Shown here in pieces: positions 9,407 through 18,365 of a stretch of 64,000 bases of DNA; position 1 is the first letter of the stretch, and the number at the start of each line of letters is the position of its first letter. This DNA comes from Oceaniferula spumae (GTDB lineage Bacteria > Verrucomicrobiota > Verrucomicrobiia > Verrucomicrobiales > Akkermansiaceae). The stretch is taken from assembly GCF_042849255.1 (NCBI RefSeq), contig NZ_AP026866.1:1488001-1552000 (forward strand), in the 5' to 3' direction. Position numbers and translations under genes: made by a program. Below the pieces are notes generated by a model that searched no databases, had not been told where the DNA came from, and saw only the letters and a list, made by a program, of their open reading frames with translations.

Positions 9407-10974
9407 ATCACCTGCTTGTTATCTCCCGCTACAGCACATATCACATTGACTGGCAGGGTGAGTTCAAAGTGACAGCCGACCTCACAGTCGACCATTTTCA
9501 GCGTACCACCTAGCTTCGTGGCCAGTTGACTCGCGATCGACAGACCTAAGCCTGCTCCACTCGAGCCTTCGTTGACACTGTTTTCCAATCGTTCGAACGA
9601 TTGAAATACTCGTGTTCTTTCCGCCTCGGGAATCCCAGCACCTCGATCCCTAACAGATACAACTAACTGCTCGTCACGGAGAAGAGTCTTAATCCCCAGC
9701 CATTTTCCAGAGCTGGCGTATTTTTCTACATTCGAGACCAGATTGGCAACGATCTGAGTCAGCGCGTCAGGGTCGGTTTCCACCGCAGCGTTGACAGCAG
9801 GCTCATATTCTAACTCGATGCCGCGCCTAGTGAGTGCAGGTCGGCAAGAATCGAGCAAGCGAGCAATCACCTCATCGGGGAGACAGGATTCTCGATGAAC
9901 CTCAAGAGTGCCGCGATCACAGTGGGAGAACGTTAGAACATTACTTACCAATCGGTTGAGTCGATCGATCTCCTGCCCAACAAGTCCTAAACGGTGGCGA
10001 GTATTTTTTTCACCCTCACCCAGTGAGTCCATGGCAAGGTCCAGATTGAGCGCCATATTGGTAAGTGGCGATCCCAGTTCATGAGAAACTTGGTTTACGA
10101 ACGACACTCGCTGCCTGGCTAGCTTGAGAGAACGTCGCTGTTGCTGGTAGAGGAGAAACCCACTTAGCACGAAAACAGCTGCCAGCGTCAGGGCAATGGC
10201 CAAGACAGCGGCGCTGTGATGAGAACTCTGGGAAATCCTATCCCATGCCTGAATTTGCCATGTCCCGGAATGCAGACGTTGCGGCATAACAAGCGCGGCA
10301 CCTCCCCGCGTTTGCTCGTCGCCTGCACGAAGAATCTCCCCCGATGGTGAGGAGATGGCAAAATGGGTGGACGATTCACGGAGTGGAGTCAGCGGATCCT
10401 GCATCCAGTCTTCAAGATGCACAGCCGTGCGCCGATTCAGCTCGTCCTTATCGACCACGGTGGCAACAAGATGCTCTGCATCTGGGCGGGTCCAATAGAT
10501 AAGATGCTTTTCATCTGGTGCATTCAACCATCCACTTTCTCCAGGCTTAGTCTGCCCTACCATCTCAGCAGGAATGATCACTGCCCTACTCAGCACTAAT
10601 GGAGGACGCAGACCCTCTACACTCACTTCAGGAAGCGGGGCTGACTGAGACGGGCTCAAGAGTTCAAACGAGCGGATCATTTTTTTCTCCGAGAAGAGAT
10701 ACATGGATTTCAGCGCGACGATATCTTCCGCACTCCCCCTAACATCATCGCCGCCACTCAGAAAATATTGCGCCGAAAGGTGTTCGAGGTGACTAATGTA
10801 TAGTTCGTCCAGACGTTCTAACTCCGCCTGAAAATCTGCCGCAAAATCCAGCACCCGCTCACGGTCAACGGGGATGCGCTCCTCCACCTCACGTCTTGCC
10901 AGCCGCTCACCCACGATGGCTGTGAGCACAGCCATGATGAGCATCGGCAAGAGGGTCAGGTGAAAGATACGCAT
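9403..10974 (-). CDS. Membrane sensor histidine kinase
   Basis: A 523-residue kinase. A first membrane segment is at about residues 4-21, a periplasmic sensor region of about 230 residues follows, and a second membrane segment lies at 254-276. No HAMP domain is visible between TM2 and the HisKA helix. The phospho-accepting His298 sits in VSHELGSPLTN. The ATPase domain has Asn415 in the N box (NLVSNVEKY), DRGAGIP at 443-449 and GAGLGLSIA. It is coupled to the downstream response regulator by a 4-bp overlap, and the upstream secretin-like gene stops only 12 bp before it, suggesting one operon. The signal sensed is unknown. Confidence 0.92.
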   Translation of the reverse strand: MRIFHLTLLPMLIMAVLTAIVGERLARREVEERIPVDRERVLDFAADFQAELERLDELYISHLEHLSAQYFLSGGDDVRGSAEDIVALKSMYLFSEKKMIRSFELLSPSQSAPLPEVSVEGLRPPLVLSRAVIIPAEMVGQTKPGESGWLNAPDEKHLIYWTRPDAEHLVATVVDKDELNRRTAVHLEDWMQDPLTPLRESSTHFAISSPSGEILRAGDEQTRGGAALVMPQRLHSGTWQIQAWDRISQSSHHSAAVLAIALTLAAVFVLSGFLLYQQQRRSLKLARQRVSFVNQVSHELGSPLTNMALNLDLAMDSLGEGEKNTRHRLGLVGQEIDRLNRLVSNVLTFSHCDRGTLEVHRESCLPDEVIARLLDSCRPALTRRGIELEYEPAVNAAVETDPDALTQIVANLVSNVEKYASSGKWLGIKTLLRDEQLVVSVRDRGAGIPEAERTRVFQSFERLENSVNEGSSGAGLGLSIASQLATKLGGTLKMVDCEVGCHFELTLPVNVICAVAGDNKQVI

Positions 10975-10986
10975 TGGTGATTCCTG

Positions 10987-11814
10987 TTACGGTTTTACAG
11001 GACGGACAGTGACAGTAGCAAACCATACTCGGTTTGGCAAATCGCCATCAAGCTTGGAGGATGGTGGACGATTCATTGTGCCCAAGAGATAAGGTTTGCC
11101 GATGTTGAGCGTCACATTGGTCTGCAATCGCTGAGTTTCAAAAACTGGCATTGTTGTCTCAGCCACTCCTTGTCCTGCCACACTCTCGCCTATGTGGTTG
11201 ATGAATTCTGGAGCTATGATGAGGTCACAGGTCCCATCATTATTACCTGCAAGCAAAAATTCAGTCTCAACGGTGACTCCTACATTGCGGGTCTCAAAGG
11301 CCGAAGGCGTGACTGGAACTTTCAGTCCTTCCAGGCTTTTCACACTGGGGGCTTTCGAGAGGTTTTCTGTCTGATCTGCACTCGACTCGCCGCTTTTATC
11401 AACACCCTTATTTCCCATGGGTGAGATATTTACGCCCAGGGTGGTTGGAACTTTTGGCGCTTCATATTCTGTTGGATAGATCATCTCCCGCACGGCTTCG
11501 TTCGTTATTTTTTGACCTGATGTGCCACGCAGCACGACCAATACTTCCTGTTTTCCCTTTTGCACCAAACTTTGATAAGTCTGCTCATCGGTGTTACCGC
11601 TTCTCATCAGCTCGGCCGCATCTTTTAGAGGTAAAGAAAAAGCCTCAAAGAGAATGGCATGCGTGGCGGCCTCCTCAGCAACTGGCTTATTCGCTACAGC
11701 AGCGGGTTGAGGTTTTCCGCTTTTGACAAAAGGGTCGGCCTTGCTCTGAGCCATGAGACTGGCTGCGAACGACAGGCTGATTAACGTAGTTGTGGTAATG
11801 TGTTTTAGTTTCAT
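10987..11814 (-). CDS. Exported protein with secretin-like C-terminal domain
   Basis: A 275-residue protein with a signal peptide (MKLKHITTTTLISLSFAASLMAQ, with cleavage probably after AQ). The C-terminal half resembles the beta domain of type II/III secretins: FETRNVGVTVETEFLL, then DLIIAPEFINHIG, then MPVFETQRLQTNVTLNIGKPYLLGTM. The pattern follows the secretin order of a multi-strand barrel lip followed by a P-x-F-x-x-R segment and the terminal G-L-x-G turn. At this length it lacks N-domains and most of a secretin barrel, so it is unlikely to form a channel as a canonical GspD. It is the first gene of an apparent operon with the histidine kinase (12 bp away) and response regulator. Its function is unknown. 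Confidence 0.6.
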   Translation of the reverse strand: MKLKHITTTTLISLSFAASLMAQSKADPFVKSGKPQPAAVANKPVAEEAATHAILFEAFSLPLKDAAELMRSGNTDEQTYQSLVQKGKQEVLVVLRGTSGQKITNEAVREMIYPTEYEAPKVPTTLGVNISPMGNKGVDKSGESSADQTENLSKAPSVKSLEGLKVPVTPSAFETRNVGVTVETEFLLAGNNDGTCDLIIAPEFINHIGESVAGQGVAETTMPVFETQRLQTNVTLNIGKPYLLGTMNRPPSSKLDGDLPNRVWFATVTVRPVKP

Positions 11815-11942
11815 AACGCCATCATATTGCCATAGCCTCGATCGAGTTGTGTCAAATCCATGTCAAATTTCGACTTTTTTTAAGGTCGTCGCTCAGCTGC
11901 TTTTACAGAAACATTCACCTTACCGTTAGCGTAGCCCCATCA

Positions 11943-12818
11943 ATGAACTTGTCCCCTGCCCTCATTCTAAACTGCCTTGTGCTATCCATCTGCTCTCTTC
12001 ACGCTGATGAGCTACCATGGCAGCCCGACTCCAAACGACAAGATGGTGTGCCAGAGGGGAAAGTCACTCGTCACGAGATCCGCAGCCAGGTTTTCCCCGG
12101 CACACTGCGCCAATATTATATTTACGTGCCAGCCCAATACGATTCCAGCAAACCGGCGGCGGTGATGGTTTTCCAAGATGGCCATAACTACGTCAAAAAG
12201 AATGGCGACTTCCGCACACCAATCGTTTTCGACAACCTGATTGCCAAAAAGCAAATGCCGGTAACCATCGGCATTTTCGTCAACCCAGGGCTGCATGTTG
12301 AGACAATCGAAGGCGTCCAAGGCTGGAACACGGAGAAAAAGAAAAGCAACCGCAGCGTTGAATACGACAGCCTCAGTGGCAAATATGCCGAGTTTTTGGA
12401 GAAAGAACTACTGCCCGCCGTGGCCAAAGACTTCAACCTTACAACCGACCCAAATCAGCGTGCCATCTGTGGACTCAGCTCCGGTGGCATCTGCGCTTTT
12501 ACCGTCGCGTGGGAGCGGCCCGATCTGTTTCGCAGGGTGATGAGCCATATCGGATCGTTCACTAACATCCGTGGCGGTCATGTCTATCCTGCCCTCATCC
12601 GCAAAGGTGACCTCCGCCCAATACGTGTCTATTTACAAGACGGCAAAGACGACCTCGATAATGCTCACGGCAACTGGTGGTTAGGAAATCAGCAAATGCA
12701 AAAAGCTCTGGAATTCCGCAAATACCAGCACATGTGGGTTCCCACCGAAGGCGGTCACAGCGGCAAGTTCGGGGGCAGGCTTTTCCCAGACGGCCTGCGC
12801 TGGCTATGGAAATCGTAG
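11943..12818 (+). CDS. Exported esterase (EstD/enterochelin-esterase-like alpha/beta hydrolase)
   Basis: A 291-residue protein with a short signal peptide (about residues 1-22, ending LHA). The alpha/beta-hydrolase fold of the PF00756 esterase family is seen in RQYYIYVPAQYD, the VMVFQDGHNY strand, and the nucleophile elbow CGLSSGG (Ser179). The catalytic His is probably His272 in EGGHSG, and an acid is likely in the LQDGKDDLDN segment. Family members hydrolyse ferric-siderophore esters or feruloyl/acetyl esters on polysaccharides; in this setting carbohydrate esterase activity is a guess. Start: ATG at 11943, as the frame extends upstream without homology. The stop is 2 bp from the stop of the convergent ankyrin gene. 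Confidence 0.8.
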   Translation: MNLSPALILNCLVLSICSLHADELPWQPDSKRQDGVPEGKVTRHEIRSQVFPGTLRQYYIYVPAQYDSSKPAAVMVFQDGHNYVKKNGDFRTPIVFDNLIAKKQMPVTIGIFVNPGLHVETIEGVQGWNTEKKKSNRSVEYDSLSGKYAEFLEKELLPAVAKDFNLTTDPNQRAICGLSSGGICAFTVAWERPDLFRRVMSHIGSFTNIRGGHVYPALIRKGDLRPIRVYLQDGKDDLDNAHGNWWLGNQQMQKALEFRKYQHMWVPTEGGHSGKFGGRLFPDGLRWLWKS

Positions 12819-12820
12819 GG

Positions 12821-13585
12821 TCACTCTGCTTGCAGCAGCTGCTTGATTTTTTGATACGGTAGGATCGACGCCTTGTAGTCGTCTTCATCCCAGTCTTTTT
12901 CTTGGTAGTAACGCTCAAATTGAGCGAGCTGCAACTCTGTCTCTTCCAGTGCAGTTTTCCTACTTGTATTTCTAACACTTTTATCTGCGCCCTTGCTTAG
13001 CAGAAAATCCACACTCTCCACCTGACCTGTGTAAACAGCTGAAAGCAAGGGGCTGTTCTTCGACTTGCTTTGGGCATCAATGGACAACTCTGAATCCAAC
13101 AAATACCTCATTATTTCAATGTGTCCCAGTGCCGCCGCCATATGAAGCGCTGAGATTCCGTCCTGCCCCGCCATCGATGCATCCGCTCCCCTCGCAACAA
13201 GCAGACGCACCACTCCCAACTTTCCAGACCTCACAGCCGCCACCACAGCAGGGCGACCGAAGCCGTCCAACCGATTCACACCAGCCCCATGATCCAGCAG
13301 CATGTTGATCACCTCTGTTTGGCCCGATTCCGCAGCGGCAGTGAGCGCGCTTTCACCCTCGATGTCATTCCGCCACCCCCAGAGTGCCCGTGCATCTGGA
13401 TCACAGCCTTTGCGGATGCCTCGTTTGACCTCTCTCAGATCACCGTGACGGCAGCTTTTCACAAACTCGTCAGGAGTCGGTTTACGGAATTTTTGATAGA
13501 GGAAAAAACCACCCAAGGCTAGGAGGACCATCAGTGAGATGGCTGTAATACCATAAATGGTTCGCCGGATCATTTTTATAAGCAT
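12821..13585 (-). CDS. Membrane-anchored ankyrin-repeat protein
   Basis: A 254-residue protein with one N-terminal membrane segment (about residues 9-30, ITAISLMVLLALGGFFLY) and a series of ankyrin repeats from about 40 to 215. Recognisable units include SALTAAAESGQTEVINMLL, AVVAAVRSGKLGVVRLLV, SALHMAAALGHIEIMRYLL and PLLSAVYTGQVESVDFLL, spaced about 33 residues apart. The C-terminal tail (about 216-254) is charged. It would be anchored in the inner membrane; the ankyrin part probably faces the periplasm or cytoplasm to bind another protein, partner unknown. A second ATG at 13573 could also be the start. Confidence 0.85.
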   Translation of the reverse strand: MLIKMIRRTIYGITAISLMVLLALGGFFLYQKFRKPTPDEFVKSCRHGDLREVKRGIRKGCDPDARALWGWRNDIEGESALTAAAESGQTEVINMLLDHGAGVNRLDGFGRPAVVAAVRSGKLGVVRLLVARGADASMAGQDGISALHMAAALGHIEIMRYLLDSELSIDAQSKSKNSPLLSAVYTGQVESVDFLLSKGADKSVRNTSRKTALEETELQLAQFERYYQEKDWDEDDYKASILPYQKIKQLLQAE

Positions 13586-13741
13586 TTCCCCTGCAGCATA
13601 CTAGAAAGTTACAAATAAGCCTCATCGATAACCCCAATACTCAGATTGAGCCTGGTGATGATTTCTTATTTCCGAAGGTGGCGATATCGTCAGACGATCC
13701 CTCCTCAGCAATCTTACCCGATGCTATAGAATGAAGGCCGC

Positions 13742-15469
13742 ATGCCTCCTATTCATCTGCCAAGCGACGGACTATATCTCATTGACGGCATTGGTCCGTT
13801 TTTCCGTGCGGCGAAAGCCTCCCGCATCAATTGGTCAAAAATACCCTTCACTGATCTGCCGGAAGATGAAGGTTTTTGGGAAACCCTGCGCGAGGAGTTC
13901 ACCATCTTTGCCGACAAGGCACGGGAACTTGGGTTTAATGCCATCACTCTAGACGATCTCGCACATCTCACTGAGCACCCGGCTCACGATGACGAGACGA
14001 ATCGACGCATCCGCTTTTTCGCTGAGCAGTTTGAACCGCTGCTGGAAATCCTGACAAACCGCGGATTACAACCGTGGATCACCAGCGACATCCTCTGCCT
14101 TTCCAAAAGCTCTGCTGAAAAAATCGGCGACTCTCATGCAGCGCGTAATGCGCATTACCTGGATCTGGTTGATCGATTCTTGAAAACCTTCCCCACTGTC
14201 AAAGGCCTGATCCTTCGCATAGGCGAATCCGATGGCCTTGATGTCAAAGACCCGATTCGCTCCCATCTCCACCTACGAACGCCCAAACAGACCAATCAAT
14301 TTCTCCGCGCTCTGTTGCCTCTAACCGATCAATCACGCACCAAGGTGATTCTTCGAACATGGACCGTTGGTGCCCACCGGATTGGTGATCTTATTTGGCA
14401 CCGTGGTCGACTGGCCGACACGCTGAAAGGGATCACCTCACCCCATTTTATCTTGTCGATGAAACCTGGGGAGTCTGACTTCTTCCGCCACATCCCACTC
14501 AACCGAGCGTTCTTCCAATATCAGGGGCCCAAGCTCCTCGAACTCCAGGCACGCCGAGAATACGAAGGAGCCGGCGAATTTCCCTCATACATTGGATTCC
14601 AAAACCAGTGGCTTCGCGATGAACTGACCGACTGTCAAAACTTGTTAGGAATTTCCGTATGGGGTCAGACTGGCGGCTGGCACCGATTCAAGCGTCTCAC
14701 ATTCCTCGATCCGGAAGGATTCTGGAATGAACTCAATGTTCGCTCGGCGATTGATATTTTCCGACATCAACTCACGCCAGAGCAGTCACTCGCCCGAGTC
14801 GTCGCGCCCCGCCAAGCCGCTGCCGCTGTCGAGCTGATGCAACACAGCGATTATGTCGTCAGTCAGCTCTATTACATCGCGGAGTTTGCGCGGATGAAGC
14901 TGTTTTTCCGCAGAGTGCGCATTCCACCATTGCTGCACATCTACTGGGATTCCCTTTTCATTCACGCACCGATCCGGAAGCTCCTGCGTCACTTCGTAAG
15001 CGATCACGATGCTGCCATCAGTCAGGCAGAAGGTGCGATGCAACGTTTTCCCCGCATGATCGAACTATGCCGTTTACTGGACTGGCCAGTGGACGACATT
15101 CACTTCATGCGAGACACCTGCCAGATGATTACACTGGCCAGAAGATACTATTTCTCTCGGTATGACCCAGCGTTAGTAGAGACCATCCGGAAGGAAAAGG
15201 ATCGCTACAAAAAAAACTGGCCTGCATCCAAACGGGCCCGCTACCGGATCAAAACCAATTTCAAACCCGCCAAGATCAAACGCCGCACTCTGGCGTGGGG
15301 CTCCAGACTCCTGCTCCGGAAGAAGCGCGGTTACCGCCCGCTGCTAGACCACCTTTTTACTCTCAATCTTTTGTCGATTCTCTACCGGCTTTTCAAAAAC
15401 CGCTCTCAGAAATCCATGCCCAAGTTCATCCGCAAGTCGGCCATGGGGATCGATAGCCTGTTTAGATAG
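13742..15469 (+). CDS. Glycosidase-like TIM-barrel protein of unknown function
   Basis: A 575-residue protein that I do not firmly recognise. Its first two thirds read like a TIM-barrel glycoside hydrolase related to the alpha-glucuronidase (GH67/GH115) type: YLIDGIGPFFRA at the start, LGFNAITLDDLAHLTEH, KGLILRIGESDGLD, TKVILRTWTVGAHRIGDLIWH and NLLGISVWGQTGGWHRF each look like barrel strands with charged C-terminal ends. There is no signal peptide. The last 80 residues are strongly basic (KEKDRYKKNW, KPAKIKRRT, RKKRGYRP), an unusual tail. It stands alone between an ankyrin gene and a PEP-CTERM gene. Confidence 0.55.
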   Translation: MPPIHLPSDGLYLIDGIGPFFRAAKASRINWSKIPFTDLPEDEGFWETLREEFTIFADKARELGFNAITLDDLAHLTEHPAHDDETNRRIRFFAEQFEPLLEILTNRGLQPWITSDILCLSKSSAEKIGDSHAARNAHYLDLVDRFLKTFPTVKGLILRIGESDGLDVKDPIRSHLHLRTPKQTNQFLRALLPLTDQSRTKVILRTWTVGAHRIGDLIWHRGRLADTLKGITSPHFILSMKPGESDFFRHIPLNRAFFQYQGPKLLELQARREYEGAGEFPSYIGFQNQWLRDELTDCQNLLGISVWGQTGGWHRFKRLTFLDPEGFWNELNVRSAIDIFRHQLTPEQSLARVVAPRQAAAAVELMQHSDYVVSQLYYIAEFARMKLFFRRVRIPPLLHIYWDSLFIHAPIRKLLRHFVSDHDAAISQAEGAMQRFPRMIELCRLLDWPVDDIHFMRDTCQMITLARRYYFSRYDPALVETIRKEKDRYKKNWPASKRARYRIKTNFKPAKIKRRTLAWGSRLLLRKKRGYRPLLDHLFTLNLLSILYRLFKNRSQKSMPKFIRKSAMGIDSLFR

Positions 15470-15472
15470 AGA

Positions 15473-16273
15473 CTAGGAACGACGGCGCTGGAACAACACC
15501 AAGGCTGCACCGAGCACTGACAAGAGAGAGGTGCTGGGCTCAGGCACACTGAAGAAGATGGCATCAATCGCACCCGAGGAGTTATCGAGGGTGAATTTAA
15601 GTTCGGCGATTTCATCCAGATCATAGTCCGTGACATCGATTGGCTTGAGCCGGTTGATGTAATTATCTCCGGATTCAATTGTTGGATCGTAAAGAGCGTG
15701 TCCGGGGGTGGTCACATTCGCATAGGACAGCATCACCACCTTGCCGTTACGACCAGTGGCCTGGATCCACCAAGCTTCACCATCATTTTCAAAATCCGCT
15801 ATAACGGTCGAAAATGTGGTGTAGGAAAACCCTGCAGCAATGGAAAAGGTGAACTCTCCTCCGCTCGCATTATCATCAGGATCTGAATAGACGTTGTTCA
15901 CTGAGTCGAAATCATCGTTTTCGGGGAGAATAAGCAATCCTCCAGCGACGTAGTCGGATCCCAAGTTGCCACCATCCCAACCATTGGGATTGACGGTTCC
16001 AGTGCTGACGCGCTGAAGATCTGCGTCGGCAGTGGTCCCTCTTCTTTCAGAATCGAAGACAATGGCATCAGTGTTCGGGTCAATCCCCCCAGGTCGTAAT
16101 GACACAGCTGAAAGGGTGACCCCAAAATTGTCGGCATACTGATCCTTGACCACGGTTCCGTGGGCAAAGTCGAAATCAAGATAAGCCTGTGCGCTGAGGG
16201 TCTGAACCTGGAGTAAAGCAAGCATGCCTAGCAATACAGTGAAGACCGGTTGAGATAATTTTGATTTTTCCAT
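15473..16273 (-). CDS. PEP-CTERM sorting domain protein
   Basis: A 266-residue secreted protein with an N-terminal signal (KLSQPVFTVLLGMLALLQVQTLSAQA) and a canonical C-terminal PEP-CTERM tag: VPEPST, a short hydrophobic helix (LLSVLGAALVLF) and RRRS. The tag predicts processing by an exosortase and delivery to the outer surface or matrix; no exosortase is in this window. The middle is acidic and Asp/Asn/Gly-rich (for example DPDDNASGGEFTF, DYDLDEIAELKF) and resembles beta-sandwich adhesin-like or glycan-binding modules, but no specific domain is recognised. Upstream DNA is very AT-rich. It converges with the glycosidase-like gene, stops being 3 bp apart. Confidence 0.9.
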   Translation of the reverse strand: MEKSKLSQPVFTVLLGMLALLQVQTLSAQAYLDFDFAHGTVVKDQYADNFGVTLSAVSLRPGGIDPNTDAIVFDSERRGTTADADLQRVSTGTVNPNGWDGGNLGSDYVAGGLLILPENDDFDSVNNVYSDPDDNASGGEFTFSIAAGFSYTTFSTVIADFENDGEAWWIQATGRNGKVVMLSYANVTTPGHALYDPTIESGDNYINRLKPIDVTDYDLDEIAELKFTLDNSSGAIDAIFFSVPEPSTSLLSVLGAALVLFQRRRS

Positions 16274-16518
16274 ACAATGAGAGCGTTCGGGTGTGTGACG
16301 ACCGCTTTTTATATAATTTATTTATTATTGCAATATTTAATTTCAGTATTTTTACACTATTAACATTATAACTGTATCAATATGGTTAAAATGACGTGAT
16401 CAAGGCACGAAAACATCATTTATTCGTAAATATCAATTCTCGTGATAGCGGAAAGCCACCCCCGAGACACAGATTTCAGCGGTGAAATGAGCTAAGACGT
16501 TCTTTTTCCTACCCTTGC

Positions 16519-16546
16519 TTGACGAAACGACGAAGCTGGCTATGTG
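16519..16546 (+). promoter_or_regulatory. Candidate grpE promoter, leaderless geometry
   Basis: TTGACG at 16519-16524 and TATGTG at 16541-16546, separated by 16 bp, resemble sigma-70 elements. Only 8 bp separate the -10 box from the grpE ATG at 16555, so transcription would begin about two bases before the start codon. No Shine-Dalgarno sequence is present. The 245 bp upstream (16274-16518) hold no gene; the part next to the PEP-CTERM gene (16310-16440) is very AT-rich. Confidence 0.4.
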
Positions 16547-16554
16547 TTTCGCCC

Positions 16555-17187
16555 ATGCAAGAGCACTTCCAAGAAAACGAAGATGTCGTGACAGAGGAAA
16601 CCGCAGCTGATGCCGCGGCTGAAAGCACATCCAACAACGAAACCGCAGGGGCTGAGCAAAAGCCTGTGGAAGAGAGCGGGGAGCCTGCCGATAACAGCCC
16701 GGAGGCTGAGATCGATCCATGGGAAGCCCTTGAACTCGAAGTTGCCAAGTGGAAAGACCAAGCGATCCGCAACGCCGCTGAGCTGGACAACTATCGCAAG
16801 CGCATGTCTCGCGAAAAACTCGATGCCGTTCGCTACGGCAACCAAAGCCTGCTGGAGGAACTCCTTCCGGTGTTAGACAATTTCAACATGGGCATGCAAG
16901 CCGCCGCCCAGGAACAAGGATCCATGCTCTATATGGGTATGGACATGGTGCACAAACAGATAGGCGAATTCCTCAGCTCTCAGAATGTGGAGGAAATCCC
17001 AGCCGAGCCCAACGGCGCATTTGATCCCAATCTTCACGAGGCGATTAGCCAGGAACCCAGCACCGAGATCGCGGAAGGCAACATCGTCAGAGTCGTGCGC
17101 AAGGGTTACCGGATCGGAGAACGCCTGCTCCGCCCATCCAACGTCACCGTCTCGCTCGGCGATCAACCTCAACCTGAAAGCGAATAA
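16555..17187 (+). CDS. grpE: Nucleotide exchange factor GrpE
   Basis: A 210-residue GrpE. The first 60 residues are an acidic, disordered tail rich in Glu and Ala. The family core follows: coiled-coil ELEVAKWKDQAIRNAAELDNYRKRM, the LLPVLDNFNMGM helix and the C-terminal beta domain with GNIVRVVRKGYRIGERLLRPSNVTVS. It releases ADP from DnaK. The next gene is dnaJ, 2 bp away; dnaK is not in the window. Start: ATG at 16555, as upstream codons to 16519 overlap the putative promoter. Confidence 0.95.
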   Translation: MQEHFQENEDVVTEETAADAAAESTSNNETAGAEQKPVEESGEPADNSPEAEIDPWEALELEVAKWKDQAIRNAAELDNYRKRMSREKLDAVRYGNQSLLEELLPVLDNFNMGMQAAAQEQGSMLYMGMDMVHKQIGEFLSSQNVEEIPAEPNGAFDPNLHEAISQEPSTEIAEGNIVRVVRKGYRIGERLLRPSNVTVSLGDQPQPESE

Positions 17188-17189
17188 GC

Positions 17190-18341
17190 ATGATGACCAA
17201 ACGCGACTATTACGAAATCCTCGGAGTTTCCAAAGATGCCACTGCGTCAGAGCTGAAAAAAGCCTATCGCAAACTCGCCATCAAATTCCACCCGGACAAA
17301 AACCCGAACGACAAGGAGGCTGAGGAAAAGTTCAAGGAACTCGGCGAAGCCTACGAAGCCCTAAGCGACGAGGACAAACGCGCGGCCTATGATCGCTACG
17401 GACACGCTGCCTTTGAAAACGGCGGCGGTGGTCGCGGCGGATTCGGCGGTGGCTTCCACGATGCGTCTGACATTTTCTCCCAAGTCTTCGGCGGAGCCTT
17501 CGGTGGCGGCGGATTTGAGGACATCTTTGGCGGCGGTGGTCGCCGACGCAATCCCTCAGGACGCCAACCCGGCAGCGACCTGCGCTATGATCTCGAAATC
17601 ACCCTGGAAGAAGCCGCTGAAGGCATCCAGAAGGAACTCGAAATCGAAAAACTTGAGGCCTGTGACACCTGTGACAGCTCCGGCTCGAAGAGTGGCAACG
17701 GTCGCAACACCTGCTCCACCTGCGGTGGCCAGGGCGCGGTCACACGTCAGGCCGGTATCTTCATCCAGCAGACAGAATGCCCGGCATGCCATGGCGCCGG
17801 ACAAACCATCTCTGACCCCTGCCCGTCTTGTCACGGCGAAGGACGCAAGAACGAGACTAGCCGGATCAAAATCAACATCCCAGCCGGGGTAGACGACGGC
17901 ACTCGCCTCCGTTCCACTGGCAACGGTGACGCCGGCATGCGTGGTGGCCAGCCTGGCGACCTCTACGTTTTCCTGCATGTTAAGAAGCACGACGTCTTCG
18001 AGCGTGAAGGTGACGACCTCTTCTGCGAGGTGCCCATGCCGTTCTCAACCGCCGCTCTAGGTGGCGAGCTGGAAGTCCCCACCCTCGAAGGAAGGTCTTC
18101 GATTAAAATCCCACCCGGAACCCAGGGAGGCACCACCTTCCGCTTACGGAATCGTGGCATCAAAGACCTGCGCACCGGAGGCAAAGGCGACCTGCACGTG
18201 GAAGTCCACGTGGAAGTCCCCACCAAGCTCAACGGCGATCAAAAGGAGAAGCTCACCGAGTTTTCCGAATCTATCGGGGTGAAAAACAACCCGATGCAGG
18301 AGTCCTTCTTCGAGAAAGCCAAGCGCTTTTTCGGATCCTAA
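17190..18341 (+). CDS. dnaJ: Chaperone DnaJ
   Basis: A 383-residue DnaJ. The J domain (about 3-70) has HPD in IKFHPDKNPND. A Gly/Phe-rich linker (about 76-120) follows. The zinc domain contains four CxxC pairs (CDTC, CSTC, CPAC, CPSC); the first, CDTCDSSGS, departs from the usual CxxCxGxG in having Asp and Ser where Gly is expected. The C-terminal substrate-binding domain ends with the PMQESFFEKAKRFFG tail. DnaJ stimulates DnaK ATPase and delivers clients. It is 2 bp downstream of grpE, and rsmE follows after 24 bp. Confidence 0.97.
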   Translation: MMTKRDYYEILGVSKDATASELKKAYRKLAIKFHPDKNPNDKEAEEKFKELGEAYEALSDEDKRAAYDRYGHAAFENGGGGRGGFGGGFHDASDIFSQVFGGAFGGGGFEDIFGGGGRRRNPSGRQPGSDLRYDLEITLEEAAEGIQKELEIEKLEACDTCDSSGSKSGNGRNTCSTCGGQGAVTRQAGIFIQQTECPACHGAGQTISDPCPSCHGEGRKNETSRIKINIPAGVDDGTRLRSTGNGDAGMRGGQPGDLYVFLHVKKHDVFEREGDDLFCEVPMPFSTAALGGELEVPTLEGRSSIKIPPGTQGGTTFRLRNRGIKDLRTGGKGDLHVEVHVEVPTKLNGDQKEKLTEFSESIGVKNNPMQESFFEKAKRFFGS

Positions 18342-18365
18342 CATCATCTAACCAATCAGCACCCC

